In this document: positions 1-6,106 of the stretch, one piece after another | Layout of the letters: the number at the start of each line of letters is the position of its first letter | Position numbering within the stretch: the stretch's first letter is position 1 | Origin: Campylobacterales bacterium | GTDB taxonomy: Bacteria; Campylobacterota; Campylobacteria; Campylobacterales; Sulfurimonadaceae | Assembly (NCBI GenBank): GCA_016937915.1 | Contig: JAFGVR010000224.1 | Coordinates: forward strand, 1-6,305 | Direction: 5' to 3' | DNA length: 6,305 bases | Notes under the pieces: model-generated | Told to the model about the DNA's origin: nothing | What the model saw: only the letters and a program-made list of their open reading frames with translations | The model's database searches: none | Translations under genes and position numbers: made by a program

Positions 1-1846
1 TCAAAAAATGACAAATAATCTCAACAAACTAACAAAAGCAACAAAACAACTATCACAAAGAAACTTTGAGATATCACTTCCAAAAATAGACACTAAAGAT
101 GAAGTTGGAAGTATGATAAAAGCTTTTGAAGTTATGCAAGATTCTCTAAACTCATATATCAAAGAGTTAGATGCATCAAAGCAAAGATTAAATCTAGCAC
201 TTGAGGGTAGCAGTGATGGTTTATGGGACTGGAATCTTATAACCAATGAGGTCTATTTTTCACCAAGATATAAAGAGATGCTAGGTTATAAGGATAGTGA
301 ACTAGAAAATAGTTTTGAGAGTTGGAAAAATCTTCTTTATCCAGAACAATTAGATAGAGCCTTAACATTTTTAGAATCTTTTTTAGCTTCAGATGATACA
401 AACTATGAACAAAAATTTAAACTTAAAACAAAAAATGGGGAGTATATCCCTATACTAGCTAGGGCTAAAAAGGTTTTAAACAAAGATGGAAAAGCGATAA
501 GACTAATCGGTACCCATGTAGATCTAAGTGAACTTACAAAGGTTCAAGAAAAACTTCTTTATCAAGCTCAACACGATGCCCTAACTAACCTTCCAAATAG
601 AGTTTTATTTTTAGATAGACTGCAACAAGGGATCAAAAAAGCTAGAAGATATGAAAATAAAATCGCTATATTGTTTTTAGATCTTGATCACTTCAAAGAG
701 ATAAACGACACTTTGGGTCACGATGCTGGTGATAAACTTCTTATCAAAATCTCTCAGATATTGAAAAAACATATAAGACTAAGTGATACAGTATCAAGGT
801 TTGGTGGTGATGAGTTTGCTATCATCGTAGATGAGATAAAAGATGATAGTATAGTTATAGATATAGTCAAAAAAATCATAGATGATGTAAATATGCCACA
901 TATCATAGATGGTAAAGAGTTTATAAATACATTTAGTATAGGGATAGCTATATATCCAAATGATGGAAACGATGCTCCTACTCTACTAAAAAATGCAGAT
1001 CTTGCGATGTATAAAGCAAAAAACAGTGGTAGAAATGCTTATACATTTTATACAGAAGATATGACACAAAAAGCTTTAGAGAGAATTTTTATAGAATCAA
1101 ATCTTAGAAATGCGATAAATAACAATCTATTAGAGATCTATTATCAACCTCAAATAGATAGCCAAACAAATAAAATAATAGGGCTAGAGGCTTCAGTTAG
1201 ATGGTTTCATGATGGACAATATATACCCCCATCTATATTTATACCAACAGCAGAAAATATCGGATTAATAGCAGAGATAGATATATATGTTATGAAAAAA
1301 GTTCTAAATCAGATAAAAGAGTGGAAAAAATCGGGGATAAATCCACCAATCATAGCGATGAATCTATCTGTAATTGATTTAAAAAACAATAATTACATAG
1401 ATATCTTAAGGGAGCAACTAATATTAACAGATTGTAAAACTTCTGATATAGAGTTTGAGATAACAGAGACACAATTAATGAATGACTCAAATGAATCTCT
1501 AAAAGTGTTAAATATCATAAAAGATCTAGGGGTAAAGATATCGATAGATGACTTTGGAACAGGATACTCATCACTCTCATACATAAAAAAACTGCCTATA
1601 GATAAGATAAAAATAGATAAATCGTTTATAGATGATATAACTTATGATGTTGATGATCAAGAGATAGTAAAAACTGTAGTATCTATGGCTAGAAATATGA
1701 ATCTAAAAGTGATAGCTGAGGGTGTAGAGAGTCATGAACAAGTAAAGATGTTATCTAAACTTAATTGTACTGAGATTCAAGGATATTTTTACTATAAACC
1801 GATGGATAAAGAGAGTGTTGAAAAACTTTTAAAACAAGGGATATAA
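1..1846 (+). CDS. HAMP-PAS-GGDEF-EAL c-di-GMP signalling protein (5' partial)
   Basis: Bifunctional-type protein for making and degrading cyclic di-GMP, probably membrane-anchored. The frame is open to the left edge. The first ATG (base 8) lies inside a HAMP-like segment with no ribosome site before it, so the real start and any sensor/TM part are upstream. Numbering from that ATG: HAMP remnant 1-53 (TKDEVG at 29-34); PAS_3-like domain 61-178 with the W-D-W core and a PAC-like end; GGDEF domain about 188-348; EAL domain about 365-608. The cyclase signature GGDEF is intact at 266-270, and an inhibitory I-site RLSD (257-260) sits five residues before it. In the EAL domain the signature reads EAS (394-396), but the expected metal and catalytic residues are present: E394, N452, E484, DDFGTGYSSL from D514, K535, E571 and Q591. 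Both activities are therefore plausible; which one dominates cannot be seen. It is followed by a short hairpin and a convergent cytochrome gene. Confidence 0.93.
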   Translation, partial: QKMTNNLNKLTKATKQLSQRNFEISLPKIDTKDEVGSMIKAFEVMQDSLNSYIKELDASKQRLNLALEGSSDGLWDWNLITNEVYFSPRYKEMLGYKDSELENSFESWKNLLYPEQLDRALTFLESFLASDDTNYEQKFKLKTKNGEYIPILARAKKVLNKDGKAIRLIGTHVDLSELTKVQEKLLYQAQHDALTNLPNRVLFLDRLQQGIKKARRYENKIAILFLDLDHFKEINDTLGHDAGDKLLIKISQILKKHIRLSDTVSRFGGDEFAIIVDEIKDDSIVIDIVKKIIDDVNMPHIIDGKEFINTFSIGIAIYPNDGNDAPTLLKNADLAMYKAKNSGRNAYTFYTEDMTQKALERIFIESNLRNAINNNLLEIYYQPQIDSQTNKIIGLEASVRWFHDGQYIPPSIFIPTAENIGLIAEIDIYVMKKVLNQIKEWKKSGINPPIIAMNLSVIDLKNNNYIDILREQLILTDCKTSDIEFEITETQLMNDSNESLKVLNIIKDLGVKISIDDFGTGYSSLSYIKKLPIDKIKIDKSFIDDITYDVDDQEIVKTVVSMARNMNLKVIAEGVESHEQVKMLSKLNCTEIQGYFYYKPMDKESVEKLLKQGI

Positions 1847-1864
1847 CCCAAACTTTCGTTTGGA
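1847..1864. terminator. Short hairpin between convergent genes
   Basis: The whole gap between two convergent stop codons holds a perfect 6-bp inverted repeat, CCAAAC/GTTTGG (1848-1853 and 1858-1863), with a 4-nt loop. Read on the minus strand the loop is GAAA closed by C-G, a stable GNRA tetraloop, so the structure would be strongest in the cytochrome transcript. Neither side has a clean U-run (ATTATAATTTTG follows on the plus strand), so it may act as a weak two-way terminator or only as a 3'-end stabiliser. Confidence 0.45.
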
Positions 1865-2413
1865 TTATAATTTTGATATATGCTCACCTAAAGCTTTTAT
1901 ATCAGCATCACTTAAGTTGTTTACTTGTGACTTCATAAGCCCTTTCATAACACCACCATAAGTTCCATCTTTATACCCTTTTAGTGCAGTTTCCACTTTA
2001 CTAGCATCCCACCCTTTTATGATTTGAGATTTTCCAAGTGCTGCTTTTTCACCATTTTGCCCATGGCAACTGCTACAAACTTTAAACAAAACTGCACCGT
2101 TGCTAGTTGTAGCAGTTTGTGTCACTTCAGCCACTTTTGCCATAGCATCATCTACAACTTTTTTAGCTTCAGCCTCTACAGGCTTAGCAACCTCTTCAAC
2201 CTCTTTTACTACTTCAGAAACAACCTCTTTTACAGGTTCTACAACTTTAGTTTCAGTAACTTCTACTACCTTTTTAGATTCACTCTCAACAGCTTTTGGT
2301 TCAACACTTTTTTGAACCTCTTGTTTTGGAGCTTCAGTAGCTACCTCTTTTTTTGCATCATCACTACAACCTATCAACACAAACGCTAACACCGCAGATA
2401 TAGCTATCTTCAT
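1865..2413 (-). CDS. Lipoprotein monohaem cytochrome c (c553-like) with long charged linker
   Basis: Small class I-type cytochrome c, predicted to be lipid-anchored and to carry electrons in the periplasm. The 182-residue product starts with a lipoprotein signal peptide: a K2 start, a hydrophobic stretch, then lipobox LIGC with C16 as the lipidated cysteine. Residues about 20-100 form a low-complexity linker rich in Lys, Glu, Val, Ala and Pro. The haem domain is about 104-182, with CSSCH at 113-117 (C113, C116, H117) and M160 the likely sixth ligand in GLMKSQV, followed by the helix NLSDADIKAL, as in epsilonproteobacterial c553 proteins. The start is supported by AAAAAGGA six nt before the ATG. 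The residue after C16 is Ser, which under the E. coli rule would not retain it in the inner membrane; whether the rule holds here is unknown. The gene converges on the GGDEF/EAL gene and diverges from the aminotransferase. The partner redox enzyme is not in the window. Confidence 0.9.
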   Translation of the reverse strand: MKIAISAVLAFVLIGCSDDAKKEVATEAPKQEVQKSVEPKAVESESKKVVEVTETKVVEPVKEVVSEVVKEVEEVAKPVEAEAKKVVDDAMAKVAEVTQTATTSNGAVLFKVCSSCHGQNGEKAALGKSQIIKGWDASKVETALKGYKDGTYGGVMKGLMKSQVNNLSDADIKALGEHISKL

Positions 2414-2419
2414 TTTAAT

Positions 2420-2427
2420 TCCTTTTT
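2420..2427 (-). promoter_or_regulatory. Ribosome binding site of the cytochrome gene
   Basis: On the minus strand AAAAAGGA lies six nt before the ATG at 2413. It fixes the start that includes the lipoprotein signal peptide. Confidence 0.65.
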
Positions 2428-2439
2428 ATAGATTTTGGA

Positions 2440-2445
2440 TATAAT
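2440..2445 (+). promoter_or_regulatory. Probable -10 box for the aminotransferase-murC operon
   Basis: A perfect TATAAT lies in the 60-bp divergent gap, 28 bp before the aminotransferase ATG, and predicts a leader of roughly 20 nt. No good -35 hexamer is seen at the usual distance, which is common for sigma-70 promoters in Campylobacterota, where T-rich upstream sequence replaces it. The minus-strand promoter for the cytochrome must lie in or beyond the same gap; only weak AT-rich candidates are visible for it. Confidence 0.5.
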
Positions 2446-2473
2446 TACACCATTTTAACAAAGTGATTAGAAC

Positions 2474-3613
2474 ATGAATTTTGAACCGTATCCATTTGAA
2501 AAACTTAACAATTTACTAAAAAACATTATACCCAATAATAATTACGCACCATCAGTTTTAACCATAGGTGAACCACAATTTGAGACACCTCAGTTTATAC
2601 AAGATGAGTTGTGTAAAAGTACACCTCTTCTAAGAAGATACCCAAAAACAACTGGTGAAGATAACCTAAGAGCATCTATGAGGGAGTTTGTCGCAAAAAG
2701 ATTTAACACTACTCTAAGTGATGCTCAAATCATCCCAACTTTTGGAACTCGTGAAGTTTTATTTAACTTTCCACAGTATCTACTTTTTAACAAACCAGAT
2801 AGCGTTATGGCTTATACAAACCCTTTTTATCAGATATACGAAGGTGCTGCAATTGCTACTAGAAGTAAAGTTATCCACCTAAACCTAAATGAGCAAAATA
2901 ACTTCAAACCACAAATCGATGAGGAAGTTTTATCGACTTGTGATTTGGTTATTTTAAACTTTCCAAACAACCCAACTTCATCAGTTTTAACTTTAGATGA
3001 ACTAGGGGTTTGGGTAAAACTAGCACTAAAACATAACTTCGTACTTTTAAATGATGAGTGCTACAGTGAACTCTATACAGCAGAACCTATCCCATCACTT
3101 TTAGAAGCATCTAAACATGTTGGAAATGTTGATTTTAAAAATGTTCTTGTTATAAACTCCATCTCAAAACGCTCATCAGCCCCTGGGCTTAGAAGCGGTT
3201 TTATCGCAGGTGATGCAGATATACTAGATGGTTATATGCAGTACCGCACATACATAGGGTGTGCATCTCCCCTTCCACTTCAAAACGCAGCAGCAGTAGC
3301 GTGGAGTGATGAGAAACATGTAGAAGATGCAAGAGAGATATATAAAGCAAACTTTGAAGTAGCTCGTGAAGTACTTGAAATAGAGATACCAAAAGGGACA
3401 TTTTATATATGGCTAAAAGTTGGTGATGCACTAGAATTTACAAAAAAACTTTATAAAGAGTACAATGTAAAAGTACTCCCAGGTGAGTTTTTAGCAAGAG
3501 AGGATGCTAACGGGGAGAACCCAGGATATGGTTATGTAAGGATAGCATTGGTTGAAGATGTAGAGAAAACTAAAGAAGCACTAAAGAGAGTAAAGGAGTG
3601 TATAGGTGAGTAA
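2474..3613 (+). CDS. dapC: Class I/II PLP aminotransferase, probable succinyldiaminopimelate transaminase
   Basis: Cytosolic PLP enzyme of aspartate-aminotransferase fold type I, probably the glutamate-dependent step that makes N-succinyl-LL-diaminopimelate for lysine and peptidoglycan. Of 379 residues, the key ones are visible: FGTRE near 90-94 (cofactor phosphate loop), N166 in FPNNPT, D194 and Y197 in NDECYSEL (pyridine ring), the Schiff-base lysine K232 in SISKRS, R240 (phosphate) and R356 in YVRIAL (substrate carboxylate). The N-terminus, with YPFEKL then LTIGEPQFETPQF, matches how the epsilonproteobacterial group annotated as DapC begins, so the ATG at 2474 is credible although the upstream AAAGTG ribosome site is weak. 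Its place two genes before murC fits a cell-wall role. The aminotransferase class is secure. The exact substrate is inferred from family and context; aspartate or another amino acid is the alternative. Confidence 0.88.
   Translation: MNFEPYPFEKLNNLLKNIIPNNNYAPSVLTIGEPQFETPQFIQDELCKSTPLLRRYPKTTGEDNLRASMREFVAKRFNTTLSDAQIIPTFGTREVLFNFPQYLLFNKPDSVMAYTNPFYQIYEGAAIATRSKVIHLNLNEQNNFKPQIDEEVLSTCDLVILNFPNNPTSSVLTLDELGVWVKLALKHNFVLLNDECYSELYTAEPIPSLLEASKHVGNVDFKNVLVINSISKRSSAPGLRSGFIAGDADILDGYMQYRTYIGCASPLPLQNAAAVAWSDEKHVEDAREIYKANFEVAREVLEIEIPKGTFYIWLKVGDALEFTKKLYKEYNVKVLPGEFLAREDANGENPGYGYVRIALVEDVEKTKEALKRVKECIGE
3592..3598 (+). promoter_or_regulatory. Ribosome binding site that supports a GTG start
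   Basis: AAAGGAG sits inside the 3' end of the aminotransferase gene, seven nt before GTG at 3606. Immediately before that GTG, in the same frame, is a TAG stop, and the next in-frame ATG is at codon 64. The site therefore decides the GTG start of the next gene. Confidence 0.75.
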
Positions 3614-4106
3614 AGTTGAAGAGTTAAAAACAAAAGTATTCAAAGCTCAAGAGGAAGGTGATATAGCATCTTTATATATTTTAGAACAAGAGGCTCATGA
3701 GGTTTTTGATGAAGATACCCTTCATGGATTTTATGCAAATATCTTAGACTTAGCACTTGAGAAACTAACAGATGCACTTGAAGCTCCAAGAAAGATGGAC
3801 ATAAACGAAGTTCAAGATTTTGCAACTCTTAGAGCGTTGTATGAGTATGCGATAGAACACTATAGTGCTGGAGCTATAGATGATGCTTCTGCACTCTTTG
3901 AGGTACTTAGCGGTTTAACAAATGACAAAACTTTTTCAGATGCACTAAAGGTTCATACAGCAGCTTCAAGGGAAAAAATATCTATAGAAGATTTCTTAGA
4001 TGAGATAGCAGATTTAGATGCTACTGAAGATGCTGGAACATTTTATATAAGCCACTTTAGAGATAAGGTACAAGATTTGCTTAACGACGCAAAAGCGGAG
4101 AAGTAA
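3606..4106 (+). CDS. Conserved-looking acidic helical protein, possibly TPR-like
   Basis: I do not recognise this 166-residue protein. It starts with GTG, overlaps the aminotransferase stop by 8 nt and ends 2 nt before murC, so it is very probably co-translated with both. It has no signal peptide or membrane segment, hence is likely cytosolic. It is rich in Asp and Glu and appears helical throughout. Residues about 77-120 (ALYEYAIEHYSAGAIDDAS and following) have the spacing of a TPR helix pair: paired aromatic/Ala positions, then a Gly, then an A-x-x-x-F helix. They resemble the tandem-TPR chaperones of the SycD/LcrH kind. Only one such unit is clear, so the TPR reading is tentative. A role linked to cell-wall precursor synthesis is inferred from position only. 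Confidence 0.85.
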   Translation: MSKVEELKTKVFKAQEEGDIASLYILEQEAHEVFDEDTLHGFYANILDLALEKLTDALEAPRKMDINEVQDFATLRALYEYAIEHYSAGAIDDASALFEVLSGLTNDKTFSDALKVHTAASREKISIEDFLDEIADLDATEDAGTFYISHFRDKVQDLLNDAKAEK

Positions 4107-4108
4107 TC

Positions 4109-5422
4109 ATGAAAATTCATTTTATAGGTATCGGTGGCATCGGGATCTCAGGTCTTGCCAAATTTATGCAATACAATGGTCACGAAGTTAGTGGAAGTGA
4201 TATAAGTGATACACTCATCACAAAAAAACTTCGTACTATGGGGATAGCAGTAACAGTTCCACATAGTGCAGATGCTATCCAAGATCAAGATTTAGTTATC
4301 CACTCAGCTATCATAAATCCTCAAAATCCTGAGATAGTAGCTGCAAAAGCAAAAGGGATAAAAGTTTTAGCTCGCAGAGAAGCACTTTTAGAGATACTCA
4401 AAGATAAAAAAGTTTACTCAGTGGCTGGAGCTCACGGCAAAAGTACCACTACAGCTATCCTTACAGCCATTATGAGTGGTTCAGCTATCATAGGTGCAGA
4501 GTCTAAAGAGTTTGGCTCAAATGTAAGGTATGAAGAGAATAACAACACTATGATATTTGAGGCTGATGAGAGTGATGGCAGTTTCATAAACTCAAACCCA
4601 TACTGTGCGATAGTTACAAATGCAGAACCTGAACACATGGAATACTACGACTATAACTACGATAGATTTTATGAGACATATAAAACATTTATAAAATCTG
4701 CAAAATGTAGAGTTTTAAACGCTGAAGATCCATTTTTATCTACCCTCATAGATGAGATTGATGCTTCGTGGCTGTACCCAAGCCGTGATATAACAAACAT
4801 AGAATATATGCTCATCGACAATGAACCACATACGAAATTCAACTTAAAAGATTTGGGAAGTTTTAGCGTTTGGGGGTTTGGTAAACACATCGCTTTAGAT
4901 GCATCTTTAGCTATCCTTGCAGCTCATGAGTCTATGGATATAGAGAACATTAGAGAAAATATCTTAAACTTTAAAGGGATAAAAAAACGCTTTGACATAG
5001 TTGGAAGTCAAAATGACAGTGTTATCATAGATGACTATGGGCATCACCCAACAGAGATAAAAGCTACTTTTGATTCTGTAAAAGAGTACGCATCTCTAAA
5101 AGGGTTTGACAAGATAACAGCTATCTGGCAACCACACAAATACTCAAGAACTATAGATAATCTTGAAGCTTTCATAAAATGTTTTGAGGGAGCTGGTGAA
5201 CTTATTATTCTACCTGTTTGGTCAGCTGGTGAAGCGGTGAGGGATATAGACTTTTTAGATAAGTTTAAAAACTACAACCTAATCATGGCAGACAACATAA
5301 CTAGAGCCAACAACACCATAACTATAGTAAAAGATAAAAAAGATCTAAAAACTATAGACAAAGGGCTTATCATCGGTTTTGGAGCTGGTGATATAACTTA
5401 TCAAATAAGAGGGACTGCGTAA
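4109..5422 (+). CDS. murC: UDP-N-acetylmuramate--L-alanine ligase
   Basis: Cytosolic ATP-dependent ligase that joins L-Ala to UDP-MurNAc, the first amino acid of the peptidoglycan stem. The 437 residues show the three Mur ligase domains. The N-terminal Rossmann-like UDP-binding part (1-98) begins with GIGGIGISGLA. The central ATPase (about 99-285) has P-loop GAHGKSTTT (K111), EADESDGSF from E151 and NAEPEHMEYY from N171. The C-terminal domain (about 292-437) has KRFD, DDYGHHPTEI (D308 to I317), WQPHKYSR (340-347), PVWSAGE and GFGAGDIT. It is about 50 residues shorter than the E. coli enzyme, as is usual for Campylobacterota. The P-loop has Ala and Ser where E. coli has Thr (GTHGKTT). GGAG, ending eight nt before the ATG, serves as ribosome site inside the end of the preceding gene. 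Confidence 0.97.
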   Translation: MKIHFIGIGGIGISGLAKFMQYNGHEVSGSDISDTLITKKLRTMGIAVTVPHSADAIQDQDLVIHSAIINPQNPEIVAAKAKGIKVLARREALLEILKDKKVYSVAGAHGKSTTTAILTAIMSGSAIIGAESKEFGSNVRYEENNNTMIFEADESDGSFINSNPYCAIVTNAEPEHMEYYDYNYDRFYETYKTFIKSAKCRVLNAEDPFLSTLIDEIDASWLYPSRDITNIEYMLIDNEPHTKFNLKDLGSFSVWGFGKHIALDASLAILAAHESMDIENIRENILNFKGIKKRFDIVGSQNDSVIIDDYGHHPTEIKATFDSVKEYASLKGFDKITAIWQPHKYSRTIDNLEAFIKCFEGAGELIILPVWSAGEAVRDIDFLDKFKNYNLIMADNITRANNTITIVKDKKDLKTIDKGLIIGFGAGDITYQIRGTA

Positions 5423-5423
5423 G

Positions 5424-5756
5424 ATGGGGTACATATTTGGTCTTGTAGTTACTGCCCTTTTCTTCGCTGCGATGCACTATTTTACAGAGTTAACTAAAAA
5501 ACAGAAGATAACTATAAGTGCAGTTTTATTTGCCATCATCACAAGTGCTACAGCTTATAACATCTACTCGGCAAAAGAGCAAGAGAAGATGCTAGATATA
5601 GTTATGAGGTTTGAACAACATAAAGATATAGAGTGCAATGGTATAACTGTAAATGATGCCAACTTCTCTCTAAGTGTTGGAACCTATACATTCATAGGGA
5701 AAAAAGGTACCCCCAACTACGACCAGATGATAAGTGTTAGTGAGTGTTCTTTCTAA
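5424..5756 (+). CDS. Small two-TM protein with periplasmic tail, function unknown
   Basis: I do not recognise a named family. The 110-residue protein starts one nt after the murC stop, with AAGAGGG ten nt upstream as a likely ribosome site, so it is translated from the murC message. Two hydrophobic helices (about 2-20 and 28-47) flank a short basic loop, KKQK (25-28). By the positive-inside rule the loop is cytoplasmic, placing the N-terminus and the roughly 60-residue C-terminal part outside. That tail begins with a charged helix (about 50-69) and then has a Gly/Asn-rich, likely beta, region with two cysteines, C71 and C108, which could form a disulfide. Small membrane proteins next to murC are seen in other Epsilonproteobacteria, but I cannot confirm homology without a search. 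Confidence 0.82.
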   Translation: MGYIFGLVVTALFFAAMHYFTELTKKQKITISAVLFAIITSATAYNIYSAKEQEKMLDIVMRFEQHKDIECNGITVNDANFSLSVGTYTFIGKKGTPNYDQMISVSECSF

Positions 5757-5760
5757 ATAG

Positions 5761-5782
5761 TAAAAGAGGATTTTTAATCCTC
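5761..5782 (-). terminator. Intrinsic terminator of the serB operon
   Basis: GAGGATT/AATCCTC (5766-5772 and 5776-5782) forms a 7-bp stem with a 3-nt loop. On the minus strand it is followed at once by TTTTA, the order expected for a terminator of the minus-strand genes. On the plus strand no T-run follows, so it would work poorly for the murC operon. The TAA stop of the minus-strand gene (5774-5776) lies within the loop and inner stem. Confidence 0.6.
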
Positions 5783-6106
5783 CTCATACCCACTAGACTC
5801 TCTAAAACTTAGGCGAGTTTTATCTTGTTTTAGTTTTTTATATAGCTTAAACTTCATCTTCTCAAGCTCATCTGCATCTATGCCAAACTCATCCATCATC
5901 TCTTTAGTATCTGCACCTCCGCTATCCATAGCAAAAAGTTTTAGCTCTTTTTTTGTAAGTTTTGCTTTCATAGTAGCGTAAAGCTCTTTATCATCACCCT
6001 TAAAAATCTCTATAGGCATTACACAACACTCTGCAAGTCTCTCTCTAAAATTGTTTGAATCGTTGTGTTGTCTCCAAACCGAACCTAATAATACATCTTC
6101 ATTCAT
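5774..6106 (-). CDS. Small protein with possible helix-turn-helix, downstream of serB
   Basis: A 110-residue cytosolic-looking protein of no family I can name. Its ATG immediately follows the TAG stop of serB (no gap), and GGAG in the end of serB, nine nt upstream, is the likely ribosome site; the two are almost surely one transcript. The first half (1-45) has a Cys pair (27-28) followed by MPIEIF. The second half, about 50-97, runs LTKKELKLFAMDSGGADTKE and then MMDEFGIDADELEKMKFKLY. That has the rhythm of a sigma-region-4 or LuxR-type helix-turn-helix: LT-x-x-E at the start, a Gly turn, a KEM-DEFGI recognition-helix area and a closing basic helix. DNA binding is inferred from this pattern alone; the acidic tail and the acidic recognition-helix area argue for caution. 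Confidence 0.8.
   Translation of the reverse strand: MNEDVLLGSVWRQHNDSNNFRERLAECCVMPIEIFKGDDKELYATMKAKLTKKELKLFAMDSGGADTKEMMDEFGIDADELEKMKFKLYKKLKQDKTRLSFRESSGYEED

Noticed and set aside
8..10. ATG at base 8 as the true start of the GGDEF/EAL gene
   Set aside because: It falls within a HAMP-like segment, no ribosome site precedes it, and the frame stays open to the window edge, so the gene is truncated by the window.
1187..1195. EAS motif as proof of an inactive EAL domain
   Set aside because: The metal-binding Glu and the other catalytic positions are intact, so inactivity cannot be concluded from this single change.
2024..2389. Plus-strand open frames opposite the cytochrome gene
   Set aside because: They are antisense to the low-complexity linker and haem domain, are rich in Ser/Phe/Thr as expected from a mirrored Lys/Glu-rich gene, and lack a ribosome site. 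The minus-strand frame has the lipobox and CSSCH.
3201..3431. Minus-strand open frame within the aminotransferase gene
   Set aside because: Its product is Leu/His-rich with no recognisable domain and lies fully inside a well-supported enzyme gene.
4433..4459. GAHGKST P-loop of MurC as a defect
   Set aside because: The essential Gly, Lys and following Thr residues are kept, and Ala/Ser in these places fits the epsilonproteobacterial form of the enzyme as I know it.
4432..4890. Two minus-strand open frames within murC
   Set aside because: They lie opposite conserved MurC motifs and show no motif or ribosome site of their own.
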